A DNA stretch of 15,295 bases from Peptoniphilus_E sp964345555 (GTDB lineage: Bacteria > Bacillota > Clostridia > Tissierellales > Peptoniphilaceae): the NCBI GenBank assembly GCA_964345555.1, contig CAYFRD010000037.1:1-15295 (forward strand). The letters run 5' to 3'. A program made the translations under genes and the position numbers. Under the pieces are notes generated by a model, which was not told the origin of the DNA, did no database searches, and was given only the letters and a program-made list of their open reading frames with translations. Shown here piece after piece: positions 1-6,942 of the stretch. The number at the start of each line of letters is the position of its first letter. Position 1 is the first letter of the stretch.

Positions 1-11
1 TTTAATAACAT
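1..11 (-). CDS. Possible start of a gene running off the left edge
   Basis: On the minus strand an ATG at 11-9 is preceded, four bases upstream, by a good ribosome binding site (AAAGGAGA, complement of 13-20). Only the first codons (Met-Leu-Leu-) lie inside the window, so nothing can be said about the product. It lies 34 bases downstream of the LysR gene stop with no terminator between them, so it could be co-transcribed with the regulator. The call rests only on the start codon and ribosome binding site. Confidence 0.25.
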
Positions 12-44
12 TTCTCCTTTTATATAAAGTTTCTCCATATTCCT

Positions 45-1010
45 TTAAAAATATTTTCCACATCTTACTAAATTTTGACTCTCTATTGCTGAAAAAAATT
101 CTTTTAATAATTCTATAAAATAAATTAAATATTTCGGTTTATATCTGCTTTTATTCGTGATAATTGAAACATCTTGATAGATTGAACTGCCCTGATAAAT
201 AACAGGAAATATATTAAGATCGTCAGGAATTTCATTTTCTCTTTGTTTAAGACAGAGTTGAGTACTAAAAAATGCAGCTATACCTAAAAAACCAATGCTT
301 GTTATAACTTGCATGTAAGAGCCTTTCATATAGATATTAGGAGTTATATTCTTATCCAAAAAACATTTAGATATTTGACGCCCAAGTCTATTCTCATAAA
401 TCAAAAAGGGAAGTTCAGAAAACTCACTTAAATCTACTCCTTTCATAAATTTATCCGTTTTTGATAAAATATTTTTCCCATAATAATCAACTAATAATTT
501 ACTTGAAACGCAAAAAAAGATTTGATCTTTCATTACATTTTCTTTTTCCAATTTACTGTCAATTTTATTGGAAGCTATTAAAGCTAAGTCCAAATTTCCT
601 GATTTGATAAGAGGCTCCAAAGTTTTTGAAACTCCGTCAATCAATTCAATGTTTACATTTGGAAATCTTCTGTAGAAATCATTTAAAATATTTGGTAGCG
701 TAGCATTCATCCTAAGAGAGCTGGCTCCAAAAGAAAAAGTTCCGAAATTTGAATTATTTATATCCAACAGTTTCTTTTTAAAATCCTCTTCTTCAAATAA
801 AATATGTACTGAAAATTCTAACATAGCCTTACCTGCAGGAGTTAGTTCCAAAGAAGGCTTTCGATAAAATAGCTTTACCTGTAATTCCTCCTCTAATTTA
901 AAAATTCTATTGCTAAGAGTTTGTTGTGATATAAATAGACGATTTGCGGTCTTGGTCATATTTAAATCCCTTGTCAATTCGTAAAAATAAAAGATAGTCT
1001 TTGAATCCAT
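45..1010 (-). CDS. LysR-family transcriptional regulator
   Basis: A 321-residue LysR-type regulator, the normal family length. The N-terminal winged helix-turn-helix spans about residues 5-65, with the typical pattern TKTANRLFISQQTLSNRI followed by LEEELQVKLFYRK and LTPAG. The rest is the periplasmic-binding-like effector domain (about 90-300), with FGASSLRMNATLPNIL at its start and the LDLALIA strand. The start at 1010 is chosen because AGAGGTG (complement of 1014-1020) sits just upstream; an in-frame ATG 36 bases earlier has no such site. It is divergent from the five-gene catabolic operon starting at 1125, with 114 bases between, the classical arrangement for a LysR regulator controlling its neighbour in response to a pathway substrate or intermediate. 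The inducer is unknown. Family assignment is secure; the target operon is inferred from position. Confidence 0.93.
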   Translation of the reverse strand: MDSKTIFYFYELTRDLNMTKTANRLFISQQTLSNRIFKLEEELQVKLFYRKPSLELTPAGKAMLEFSVHILFEEEDFKKKLLDINNSNFGTFSFGASSLRMNATLPNILNDFYRRFPNVNIELIDGVSKTLEPLIKSGNLDLALIASNKIDSKLEKENVMKDQIFFCVSSKLLVDYYGKNILSKTDKFMKGVDLSEFSELPFLIYENRLGRQISKCFLDKNITPNIYMKGSYMQVITSIGFLGIAAFFSTQLCLKQRENEIPDDLNIFPVIYQGSSIYQDVSIITNKSRYKPKYLIYFIELLKEFFSAIESQNLVRCGKYF

Positions 1011-1057
1011 AAACACCTCTACAAAAAATATTTGTTGATATAACATATTTTATCTGT

Positions 1058-1084
1058 TTGCCATACTAATATATAAAGTATAAG
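1058..1084 (+). promoter_or_regulatory. Candidate promoter of the catabolic operon
   Basis: TTGCCA (1058-1063) and TATAAG (1079-1084) are separated by 15 bases, a little short for a sigma-70 promoter; reading TTTGCC at 1057 gives 16. The -10 would place the transcript start about 35 bases before the ATG at 1125. It lies in the divergent LysR/operon gap. A sub-optimal promoter is what one expects for an activator-dependent operon, but this is only a sequence reading. Confidence 0.33.
1063..1081. promoter_or_regulatory. Inverted repeat, candidate LysR operator
   Basis: A perfect five-base dyad ATACT - nine bases - AGTAT in the gap between the divergent LysR gene and the operon. LysR-type proteins bind interrupted dyads in just such gaps, although this one is not a canonical T-N11-A box. 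It falls between the proposed -35 and -10 of the operon. In DNA this AT-rich, short dyads also arise by chance. Confidence 0.28.
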
Positions 1085-1124
1085 CTTAAACTCAATAGAA
1101 CACAATTGTTTTAAGGAGGAAAGT

Positions 1125-1826
1125 ATGTCAGTAGGAAAAAGAATATATACAAAGAGAAATTTACCCAGTAAAAATCTTATAGAAGAATTTAAAAATATAC
1201 CGGCATCAAACATAGGAGATGTAATGCAAAGAAATTGTGCAATGAATCCTAGGATTAAACTTCTGTCAAGTCCTAAAACGCAAATTATGGCAGGACCAGC
1301 CTTTACAGTAAAATGTAGAGCAGGAGATAACTTAGTTCTTCATGCTGCATTAAACTTTGCAAAAGAAGGCGATGTTTTAGTAGTTTCAAACGAGGAAGAC
1401 AATACAAGATCTCTAATAGGAGAGGTTATGATGGCATACCTATACCATCAAAAGAAAGTTGCCGGAATAGTAATTGATGGACCAATAAGAGACATTGATG
1501 AAATTGGAAAATGGGATTTCCCTGTTTATGCTACAGGTACTACTCCGGGCGGTCCTTATAAAGAAGGTCCGGGAGAAATTAACGTGCCTATAGCTTGTGG
1601 AGGCATACATGTTATGCCTGGTGATATTATTGTTGCAGATCCGGACGGTATAGTAGTGGTTCCACAAAATGACGCAAAAACAATTTTAGAAAATGCGAAA
1701 AATTTTAAATCAAAAGATGAAGATAAATTACAAAAGGCAATCGATGGCACAACTAATAGAGATTGGGTTTATGATTTATTAGAAAATAAAGATTTTGAAA
1801 TTATAGATGATGTATACAAAAACTAG
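1125..1826 (+). CDS. RraA-family protein, probable HMG/CHA-type aldolase
   Basis: A 233-residue member of the RraA-like superfamily. Members include the class II pyruvate aldolases that cleave 4-hydroxy-4-methyl-2-oxoglutarate or 4-carboxy-4-hydroxy-2-oxoadipate, and also RraA, the RNase E inhibitor. Visible hallmarks are SNIGDVMQR near residue 28, GEVMMAYL at 99-106, the metal/substrate loop IDGPIRD with Arg122 and Asp123, and the C-terminal block MPGDIIVADPDGIVVVP at 164-180. The Arg-Asp pair supports a catalytic aldolase (or oxaloacetate decarboxylase) rather than RraA. The length exceeds RraA itself (about 160 residues) and matches the aldolase group. The start ATG has AAGGAGGA five bases upstream. 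It is the first gene of the operon, 11 bases ahead of the dehydrogenase. The true substrate, presumably a branched hydroxy-oxo acid giving pyruvate, is inferred. Confidence 0.88.
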   Translation: MSVGKRIYTKRNLPSKNLIEEFKNIPASNIGDVMQRNCAMNPRIKLLSSPKTQIMAGPAFTVKCRAGDNLVLHAALNFAKEGDVLVVSNEEDNTRSLIGEVMMAYLYHQKKVAGIVIDGPIRDIDEIGKWDFPVYATGTTPGGPYKEGPGEINVPIACGGIHVMPGDIIVADPDGIVVVPQNDAKTILENAKNFKSKDEDKLQKAIDGTTNRDWVYDLLENKDFEIIDDVYKN

Positions 1827-1837
1827 GAGGTGAACTT

Positions 1838-2797
1838 TTGTATAGAATATTTGTACCACAAAAATTAAAAAAACCGGGAGAAGATATTCTTTTAAAAGCA
1901 GGATTTGAAATTGTTCGCTCTAAATCACTGGAAGAAAAAGACCTGATTGAAGGTATTAAAGGATGTGATGCGGCAGCAATAAGAACTGTAAAAGTTACAA
2001 AGAATATGCTTGATGCGACTGATAAATTAAAAATTATTGCAAGACATGGTTCAGGCTATGACGGAATAGATATTAAAACAGCCGCAAAAAAGAAAATATG
2101 CGTGGTAAATGCACCGGGAGCAAACAGCACATCAGTTGCAGAATTAACAATTTTTTATATTTTATACTGCTCAAGAAATTTTAGCGTTGTAAAAAACAAC
2201 ATGTTAAAAGATTACATGTATGCAAAAATGGCAGTTGAAAAACACGAAATAAGTGGCAAAACTCTGGGTTTAATAGGTACTGGTCACATAGGAAATAAAG
2301 TTGCTAAGATTGCAAAGTTTGCTTTTGACATGCAAATAATAGCTTTTGATCCATTTGTTAAAAATGAAAATAAATTAGAATTTGTAAATTATACAGATAG
2401 AGAAAAAGTTTTCAAAGAATCGGATTACATATCAATACATGTACCTCTAACAGAGGAAACAAAAAACAGTATATCCGAAAAAGAATTTAAAATGATGAAA
2501 AATACAGCTTATTTTATTAATGCATCTCGTGGCGAATTAGTAGATGAAGAAGCTCTCTATAATGCTGTTAAAAATCAAGAGATAGCAGGCGCTTCTCTTG
2601 ATACAGTAAAAGTAGAGCCAATAAAAAAAGATAACAAACTCTTAGAACTTGAAAATATTTTAATAGCTCCGCACATCGGCGGTGCAACAGAAGAAGCCTC
2701 AAACAGAGCTTCAATAATGTGTGCAGAACAAATAAGAGATTACTTAAATGGGAAAAAACCGGAACATATTATACCGGAAATCAGGGATTTATTTTAG
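1838..2797 (+). CDS. D-isomer-specific 2-hydroxyacid dehydrogenase
   Basis: A 319-residue NAD-dependent D-2-hydroxyacid dehydrogenase of the phosphoglycerate/hydroxypyruvate dehydrogenase superfamily. The nucleotide fold carries GLIGTGHIG (144-152), with Asp171 at the end of the second strand in AFDP, indicating NAD rather than NADP preference. The catalytic triad is seen as Arg231 (NASRG), Glu260 (VEP) and His279 (APHIGG). There is no C-terminal ACT domain, so it is not a full serine-pathway SerA. It begins with TTG, chosen because AGGAGGT at 1825-1831, overlapping the previous stop, is spaced correctly and no nearby ATG has one. It sits between the aldolase and the permease, which points to a catabolic oxidation or reduction of a 2-hydroxy/2-oxo acid. 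It is a paralogue of the gene at 10162, sharing the same layout. Substrate unknown. Confidence 0.93.
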   Translation: MYRIFVPQKLKKPGEDILLKAGFEIVRSKSLEEKDLIEGIKGCDAAAIRTVKVTKNMLDATDKLKIIARHGSGYDGIDIKTAAKKKICVVNAPGANSTSVAELTIFYILYCSRNFSVVKNNMLKDYMYAKMAVEKHEISGKTLGLIGTGHIGNKVAKIAKFAFDMQIIAFDPFVKNENKLEFVNYTDREKVFKESDYISIHVPLTEETKNSISEKEFKMMKNTAYFINASRGELVDEEALYNAVKNQEIAGASLDTVKVEPIKKDNKLLELENILIAPHIGGATEEASNRASIMCAEQIRDYLNGKKPEHIIPEIRDLF

Positions 2798-2807
2798 GAG
2801 GTGCAAA

Positions 2808-4178
2808 ATGAATATCGGTATAGGAATAATAGCATTTGCAGTTTATTTAACAGCTATAATTATTTGGATGGTACCATTGAAGAGAAATATAGCAGAATCA
2901 ATGGGCGTAGGATTATTGTTAGTAGCTTTATTCAATGGTGGAGGAATATTAGGATATATTAATACTGTAGTACAAAGCATACTATCAGCCTCTAAAGAGA
3001 GTTCTTTTCTTGCTACAATGTTATTTCTTATGATGGCTGTAATAATGACAAGATCTGGAGTAATAAGCAGATTAATTGAACTCCTTAATTCATTAATTGG
3101 AAGAGTTAAAGGTGGAGCTGCATATGTTTCCACAGTCGCAAGCTTCTTATTTGGTTTAGTATCCGGGAATGCGATTGCAAATTCATCGACAGTTGGTTCA
3201 ATAACTGTTCCATGGATGAAAAAAAGTGGATGGCCAAAAGAAATTGCTGCAACAATGAATGCGGGTAATGCTGGAGTTGGACAATCAATGCCTTCTAACA
3301 GTGCACTTTATATTATGCTTGGATTGGCAGAAGTTTCAGCAGTTATGACGATAGGAGAAGCTTATATAGCTGTGCTGAGCGGAGGAGCTTTAACATTTTT
3401 ATATAGAATGTTTAGAGTATGGCTGTATACTAAAAAATATGATGTTCAAGCAGTACCTGAAGATCAAATAAAACCTTTAGACCAATCTGTAAGAGACAAT
3501 TGGACTTCTCTATTAATGCTTATAGGTATAGCAATACCTTTATTTGTAACTATGGGACCTTTTTCTAAATTCTTAACTGATGCAGTGAATTTTGGAAAAG
3601 ATGCTGTTAAATCAATAAATATTGTACTTTGGGTACCTATTATAGTTAGCATTATTTGTATAATAGTAGGCCGAAAAAATCTGCCTAATAAATTTGACGG
3701 CTGGATTAAATTAATTAGAGAATGTCAAAAAAGCTTTGCTACTGTAGGTGGCGTGTTGTTATTTGCTCTTGCAGCAAGTAATGTTTTGACAACTGTGGGA
3801 TTTGATAAATCTTTAAAAATTGTTTTAGAAACAATAAATGTACCAAATATTGTAATGATAATTTTAACCTGTATAATTGTTGTTTTAGTAGCCGGTCCGC
3901 TAAGCGCAGTTGCTACTACGGCGGCAGTAGGACAAGTTGCCTTTTCAGCTTTTACAGGGGCAGGAGTTGCTCCTATGAACGCACTTGTTGCATTTATGAT
4001 ATGCATATCTACAGAAGGAGCATCCCCTCCAAGCTCATCACCAATATTTATTTCAGCAGGATTAGCAGAAGTAGAAGACCCGAAAGTCATGTTTGCTCCA
4101 TTAATAAGAGATTATGTAATTCCATTAATAATAGTCGCAACATTAGTAGCTATGAGTATATTGCCAATAATAAAATAA
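2808..4178 (+). CDS. DctM-like permease (TRAP large-subunit type)
   Basis: A 456-residue polytopic membrane protein resembling the DctM large subunit of TRAP transporters, which import organic acids with sodium. Two internally related signature regions are visible. In the first half, FGLVSGNAIANSSTVGSITV then PWMKKSGWPKEIAATMNAG and GQSMPSNSAL (115-166) match the DctM block of small residues, M..xGY-like turn and PP-like loop. In the second half, AGPLSAVATTAAVGQVAF and STEGASPPSSSPIF (362-414) match its repeat. Hydrophobic segments also lie near 4-23, 32-50, 66-82, 233-250, 270-288, 311-330 and 345-363. The ATG at 2808 is chosen over an upstream in-frame start because AGGAGGT lies at 2796-2802 and the longer form would overlap the dehydrogenase. 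No DctP-type binding protein is encoded nearby. The substrate is probably a hydroxy- or acylated acid, by context only. Confidence 0.8.
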   Translation: MNIGIGIIAFAVYLTAIIIWMVPLKRNIAESMGVGLLLVALFNGGGILGYINTVVQSILSASKESSFLATMLFLMMAVIMTRSGVISRLIELLNSLIGRVKGGAAYVSTVASFLFGLVSGNAIANSSTVGSITVPWMKKSGWPKEIAATMNAGNAGVGQSMPSNSALYIMLGLAEVSAVMTIGEAYIAVLSGGALTFLYRMFRVWLYTKKYDVQAVPEDQIKPLDQSVRDNWTSLLMLIGIAIPLFVTMGPFSKFLTDAVNFGKDAVKSINIVLWVPIIVSIICIIVGRKNLPNKFDGWIKLIRECQKSFATVGGVLLFALAASNVLTTVGFDKSLKIVLETINVPNIVMIILTCIIVVLVAGPLSAVATTAAVGQVAFSAFTGAGVAPMNALVAFMICISTEGASPPSSSPIFISAGLAEVEDPKVMFAPLIRDYVIPLIIVATLVAMSILPIIK

Positions 4179-4187
4179 GGAGTAAAA

Positions 4188-4421
4188 ATGAAACAATTAG
4201 ATAAAATATTAGATTCAATAAATTTAGTGACAACTATAGTATTTTTCATCTCTGTTTTAATTATGGTATTAATACAAGGATTTGCTGTTATAACACTTAA
4301 TGGAGAATTGGCAATAAATATATCAAATTTAATAGCAAAACCTGCAAGCATGGTGGCTGCTGTCTCAGCAATTATTTCAATAGTATTAGCCTATATTAGA
4401 GGCGAAATGAAAGCAAGTTAA
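4188..4421 (+). CDS. Small two-helix membrane protein, possible transporter subunit
   Basis: A 77-residue protein with two hydrophobic segments, about residues 14-36 (LVTTIVFFISVLIMVLIQGF) and 52-71 (MVAAVSAIISIVLAYI), and charged ends. It begins nine bases after the permease stop with AAGGAG upstream and is followed 17 bases later by the amidohydrolase, so translation is clearly part of the operon. Its position beside a DctM-like protein is where TRAP systems encode the small DctQ subunit, but DctQ proteins have about four helices and 150 or more residues. It is therefore either a reduced DctQ-like partner or an unrelated accessory peptide. No family was recognised from sequence; the transporter role is inferred from context. 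Confidence 0.75.
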   Translation: MKQLDKILDSINLVTTIVFFISVLIMVLIQGFAVITLNGELAINISNLIAKPASMVAAVSAIISIVLAYIRGEMKAS

Positions 4422-4438
4422 AAATAGGAGAATATTAA

Positions 4439-5584
4439 ATGTTAGATTTTTTAATAATAAATGGAAGAGTTATAGACCCGGGTAATGATGTAGACGAAAT
4501 TAAACCTATTGCGATTTATAACGGACAAATTGTTGAATATGAAGAAGAACCTGCAAGATATACTATAGATGCAAAAGGAAAATATATATTACCCGGTCTT
4601 ATAGATGCACATGCACACATGTTTCCGGAAGGTACAGATGTCGGAATTTATCCTGATATATCATATCTCCCAACAGGAGTAACAAGTGCAATAGATCTTT
4701 CTACCGGAATTTCAAACTATAGAATATTTAGATCTTCTATAATTGAGAAAAGTAAAATTACAATTAAAAGTTTTCTTCAAATGAGTTCTGCCGGACTAGC
4801 AACAACCAGTTTTCACGAAAATATAAATCCTAAATATTTTAATGAAAAGAAAATAGAATATATTTTAAGAGAAAATAGTGATAATATTTTGGGACTGAAA
4901 ATTAGACAAAGTGAAGATATTGCCAATGGCTTAGGAATAGAACCTTTAAAGAAAACAATAGAAATTGCAAATAGATTGAAATGCATAGTAGAAGTTCACT
5001 GCACCAATATACCGGTCCCATCAGAAGAAATCTTAAAAATTCTTAGACCGGGAGATATCTTTGAACATGTTTACCAAGGTGTAAAAAATACTATAATTGA
5101 TTCAAATGGGAAATTAATACCTTGTGTCAATGAAGCGAGAAAAAGAGGCATCATTTTTGATTCGGCAGAAGGCAGGAAGCACGGAGATTTTGAAGTAATG
5201 CAAAAAGCTATGGATCAAGGTTTTATCGCAGATATTTGCAGCACAGATTTAGTTTTCGACAGTGTATTTAAGAGAAGTATCTTTTCACTTCCAAATCTTA
5301 TGTCCAGATATATTTGTATGGGTATTCCTTTTAATCAAGTTGTAAAAATGTCCACCTATACTCCTGCAAAACTGATGAAAATGGAAGATAAAATCGGTCA
5401 ATTATCAATAGGTTCCAATGCTGATATCGCTATATTTGATTGGATAGACTTTAATCAAACTTATTATGACTGGGAAGGTAAAATTTTTAGAGCAAATAAA
5501 TTACTAAAACCTTTATTAACTATTAAAGATGGGGATTTAGTTTATTGTGCACCTGACTACATTTACGATGAAAAATATAGTTAA
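4439..5584 (+). CDS. Amidohydrolase/deacetylase-family metallohydrolase
   Basis: A 381-residue metal-dependent hydrolase of the amidohydrolase superfamily, in the dihydroorotase-like amidohydrolase/deacetylase group; characterised relatives cleave N-acyl or O-acyl hydroxy and amino acids. The N-terminal beta region (LIINGRVIDPGN) precedes PGLIDAHAH with metal ligands His58 and His60. Further ligands are Lys154 (GLKIR, presumed carboxylated bridging lysine), His187 (EVHC), His210 (DIFEH) and Asp270 (CSTD). The C-terminal composite region has the typical GQLSIGSNADIAIF. Near 240-248 the segment usually reading FDVGHG in this group is FDSAEGRKH here, a local divergence near the active-site side of the barrel that may alter substrate choice. 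AGGAGA lies eight bases upstream of the ATG. No signal peptide, so cytoplasmic. It is the last gene of the operon; hydrolysis of the imported compound is the likely first step. Confidence 0.88.
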   Translation: MLDFLIINGRVIDPGNDVDEIKPIAIYNGQIVEYEEEPARYTIDAKGKYILPGLIDAHAHMFPEGTDVGIYPDISYLPTGVTSAIDLSTGISNYRIFRSSIIEKSKITIKSFLQMSSAGLATTSFHENINPKYFNEKKIEYILRENSDNILGLKIRQSEDIANGLGIEPLKKTIEIANRLKCIVEVHCTNIPVPSEEILKILRPGDIFEHVYQGVKNTIIDSNGKLIPCVNEARKRGIIFDSAEGRKHGDFEVMQKAMDQGFIADICSTDLVFDSVFKRSIFSLPNLMSRYICMGIPFNQVVKMSTYTPAKLMKMEDKIGQLSIGSNADIAIFDWIDFNQTYYDWEGKIFRANKLLKPLLTIKDGDLVYCAPDYIYDEKYS

Positions 5585-5686
5585 TAAACATTAGAAATCA
5601 ATATTAAATTTTGATATCCGCATAAAAATTAAATTCGGTTTTCACAAGACTTTCTGGTAATTAATAAAGGTCCTCTGTCACCGATG

Positions 5687-5716
5687 GGGAGTCTGGAAAT
5701 CCAGGCTCCCTTTTTT
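5687..5716 (+). terminator. Intrinsic terminator of the catabolic operon
   Basis: A ten-base-pair stem, GGGAGTCTGG with CCAGGCTCCC (one G-T wobble), a four-base AAAT loop, then six T. It lies about 100 bases after the amidohydrolase stop in the reading direction of the operon. The 5585-5686 stretch before it is AT-rich and shows no gene. Confidence 0.88.
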
Positions 5717-5737
5717 ATACTCTCACTTCATACTATA

Positions 5738-6190
5738 CTAATCTTTCATACAACTTAAAAGAATCCTCGTCCTGAAATGATTGAAATTTGACATACCGAA
5801 GGGAACTCTTTTAAGAGTCTTGATCTTGTTGTGAGTTCCTTCTACAAAACCATTACTCCATGGATAATTAAAGCTATTTGTAATCTCTTCATTCATTTCA
5901 AGCATAAGAGAGACTTCGTGTTTTTGTGTTTCTGTTAATGTACGAGAAGCTTTCTTAATAAGCTTTTACTTCTTTTAAAGTGTTTGCGGTCTTTTATAGA
6001 TATGGTGTTTTGCTACCTTTTACGTACATTTTCTAATGCCAATGGACTTGTCGAATTAAATGGTACCGGTCAATATCATATACTCTTAGAAAAAAGTTTG
6101 TTTTAATCTCTTTAAATACTTTACTCATATCACTGATAAAAACTTTAACATTCTCTCATTCAGATTGATGAGCTGTAGTAAATGTCTTTG
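5738..6190 (-). pseudogene. Decayed ISL3-family transposase, C-terminal part
   Basis: Reading the minus strand in shifting frames recovers the C-terminal part of an ISL3-type DDE transposase. Near 6150-6080 it reads VKVFISDMSKVFKEIKT, then YDIDRYHLIRQVHW, broken by a stop codon. Near 6000-5960 comes DRKHFKRSKSLL in another frame. From about 5958 to 5738 a single frame gives TLTETQKHEVSLMLEMNEEI, then the family signature SNGFVEGTHNKIKTLKRVPF (containing the catalytic glutamate) and FRTRILLSCMKD, ending at a natural TAG. At least two frameshifts and an in-frame stop make it non-functional. The N-terminal zinc-finger and HTH region is absent, and no terminal inverted repeats were identified. 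It marks an old insertion next to the catabolic operon and could indicate that the operon's neighbourhood has been rearranged. Confidence 0.85.
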
Positions 6191-6262
6191 AATTTTTAAA
6201 AATTTATAAATTCGATTTTACTTAGGAACGGATGCCTCTACCACATAAGTCTGTTGTTCTTC

Positions 6263-6287
6263 GGGACGATGAGGGCATCGTCCCCTA
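6263..6287 (-). repeat. GTAGGGG-type palindromic repeat, copy A
   Basis: GGGACGATG - four bases - CATCGTCCC followed by CTACA on the plus strand, so in the minus orientation it reads TGTAGGGG then the hairpin. The nine-base-pair stem is perfect. A decayed copy of the same sequence lies at 11954-11983, and a copy with a different but self-complementary stem at 11904-11930. It falls at the 3' end of the broken gene at 6290-6942. Such short dispersed palindromes behave like REP elements. Confidence 0.75.
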
Positions 6288-6289
6288 CA

Positions 6290-6942
6290 TTTTTCATTCT
6301 GTAATTACATGAAAAAGGATAAGATTGATCAATCTTATCCTTAAAATATTTAGATTCCATATTATTTATACTTATATAATATCCTTTATACGCAAAGTCT
6401 ACTACCCTCCTCAAAAATTCCGGATTTTTAAAATATAACTCTAAGGCTAAAGAGTGTTGAAGATCCATGTCTCCACAATTATTAGGAAATGCTGTTACTC
6501 CTTCAGTGTCATAATATAAATTACTTGGATTACTTGTCAACGAATGTAAAAAGAATCCATAAGAAATCGGAAACATATTAATTTCAAAAAATCTAATATT
6601 CTGTTTTCTACCCAGTTATTCCTTAATATTCTCAATTGAATCTTTAATTCCGAATTTTCAACCCCACTCATTTCATCTAATTTATATGGTCTAAGCCGAG
6701 CTGAATTTTTGTTTATCAAAAATTCTTTGAAATCATCTAAAAGTTCTTCATCAGTATAATTTTTATCAAATAACTCATTAGAATCTTTGAAAACTAATAA
6801 TCTTTGAAACTCACCATTATTTTTTTGATTTCTAAGGAAATAATTATCTTTTTCTAATGCAAATTCTTTGAAATTTTCCTGTACTTATATTGGTATTTCT
6901 GATAATATTTTTTCTCGTTCTTTGTAAGGATGTTGCACTTTT
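6290..6942 (-). pseudogene. Broken hypothetical gene (stop plus frameshift)
   Basis: The minus strand carries a continuous, protein-like reading of about 215 residues interrupted twice. From about 6942 it reads HPYKEREKILSEIPI, then a TAA at 6887-6885, then NFKEFALEKDNYFLRN and onward to LRILRNNWVENRI. Near 6585-6600, in a run of A, the frame must shift to continue as FFEINMFPISYGFF and then NNCGDMDLQHSLALELYF, ending about NYRMKN where the palindromic repeat begins. The open frame then runs on through the repeat to a stop at 6238. No ribosome binding site or convincing start is present; the 5' end abuts the stop codon of the DUF4179 gene, suggesting truncation. The protein family was not recognised. 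It lies next to the transposase remnant, so the whole stretch looks like decaying DNA. Confidence 0.6.

Noticed and set aside
1019..1213. Minus-strand frame over the LysR/operon gap
   Set aside because: It overlaps the start of the aldolase gene and the regulator's ribosome binding site, and its product is not protein-like.
3725..4090. Long antisense reading frame within the permease gene
   Set aside because: It lies wholly inside a well-supported gene on the other strand, has no ribosome binding site, and its composition is that of a reversed membrane-protein gene.
5660..5716. Structured stretch before the terminator considered as a riboswitch or T-box
   Set aside because: Only the terminator hairpin is clear. 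There is no T-box sequence, no known aptamer core, and no gene follows it in the same direction.
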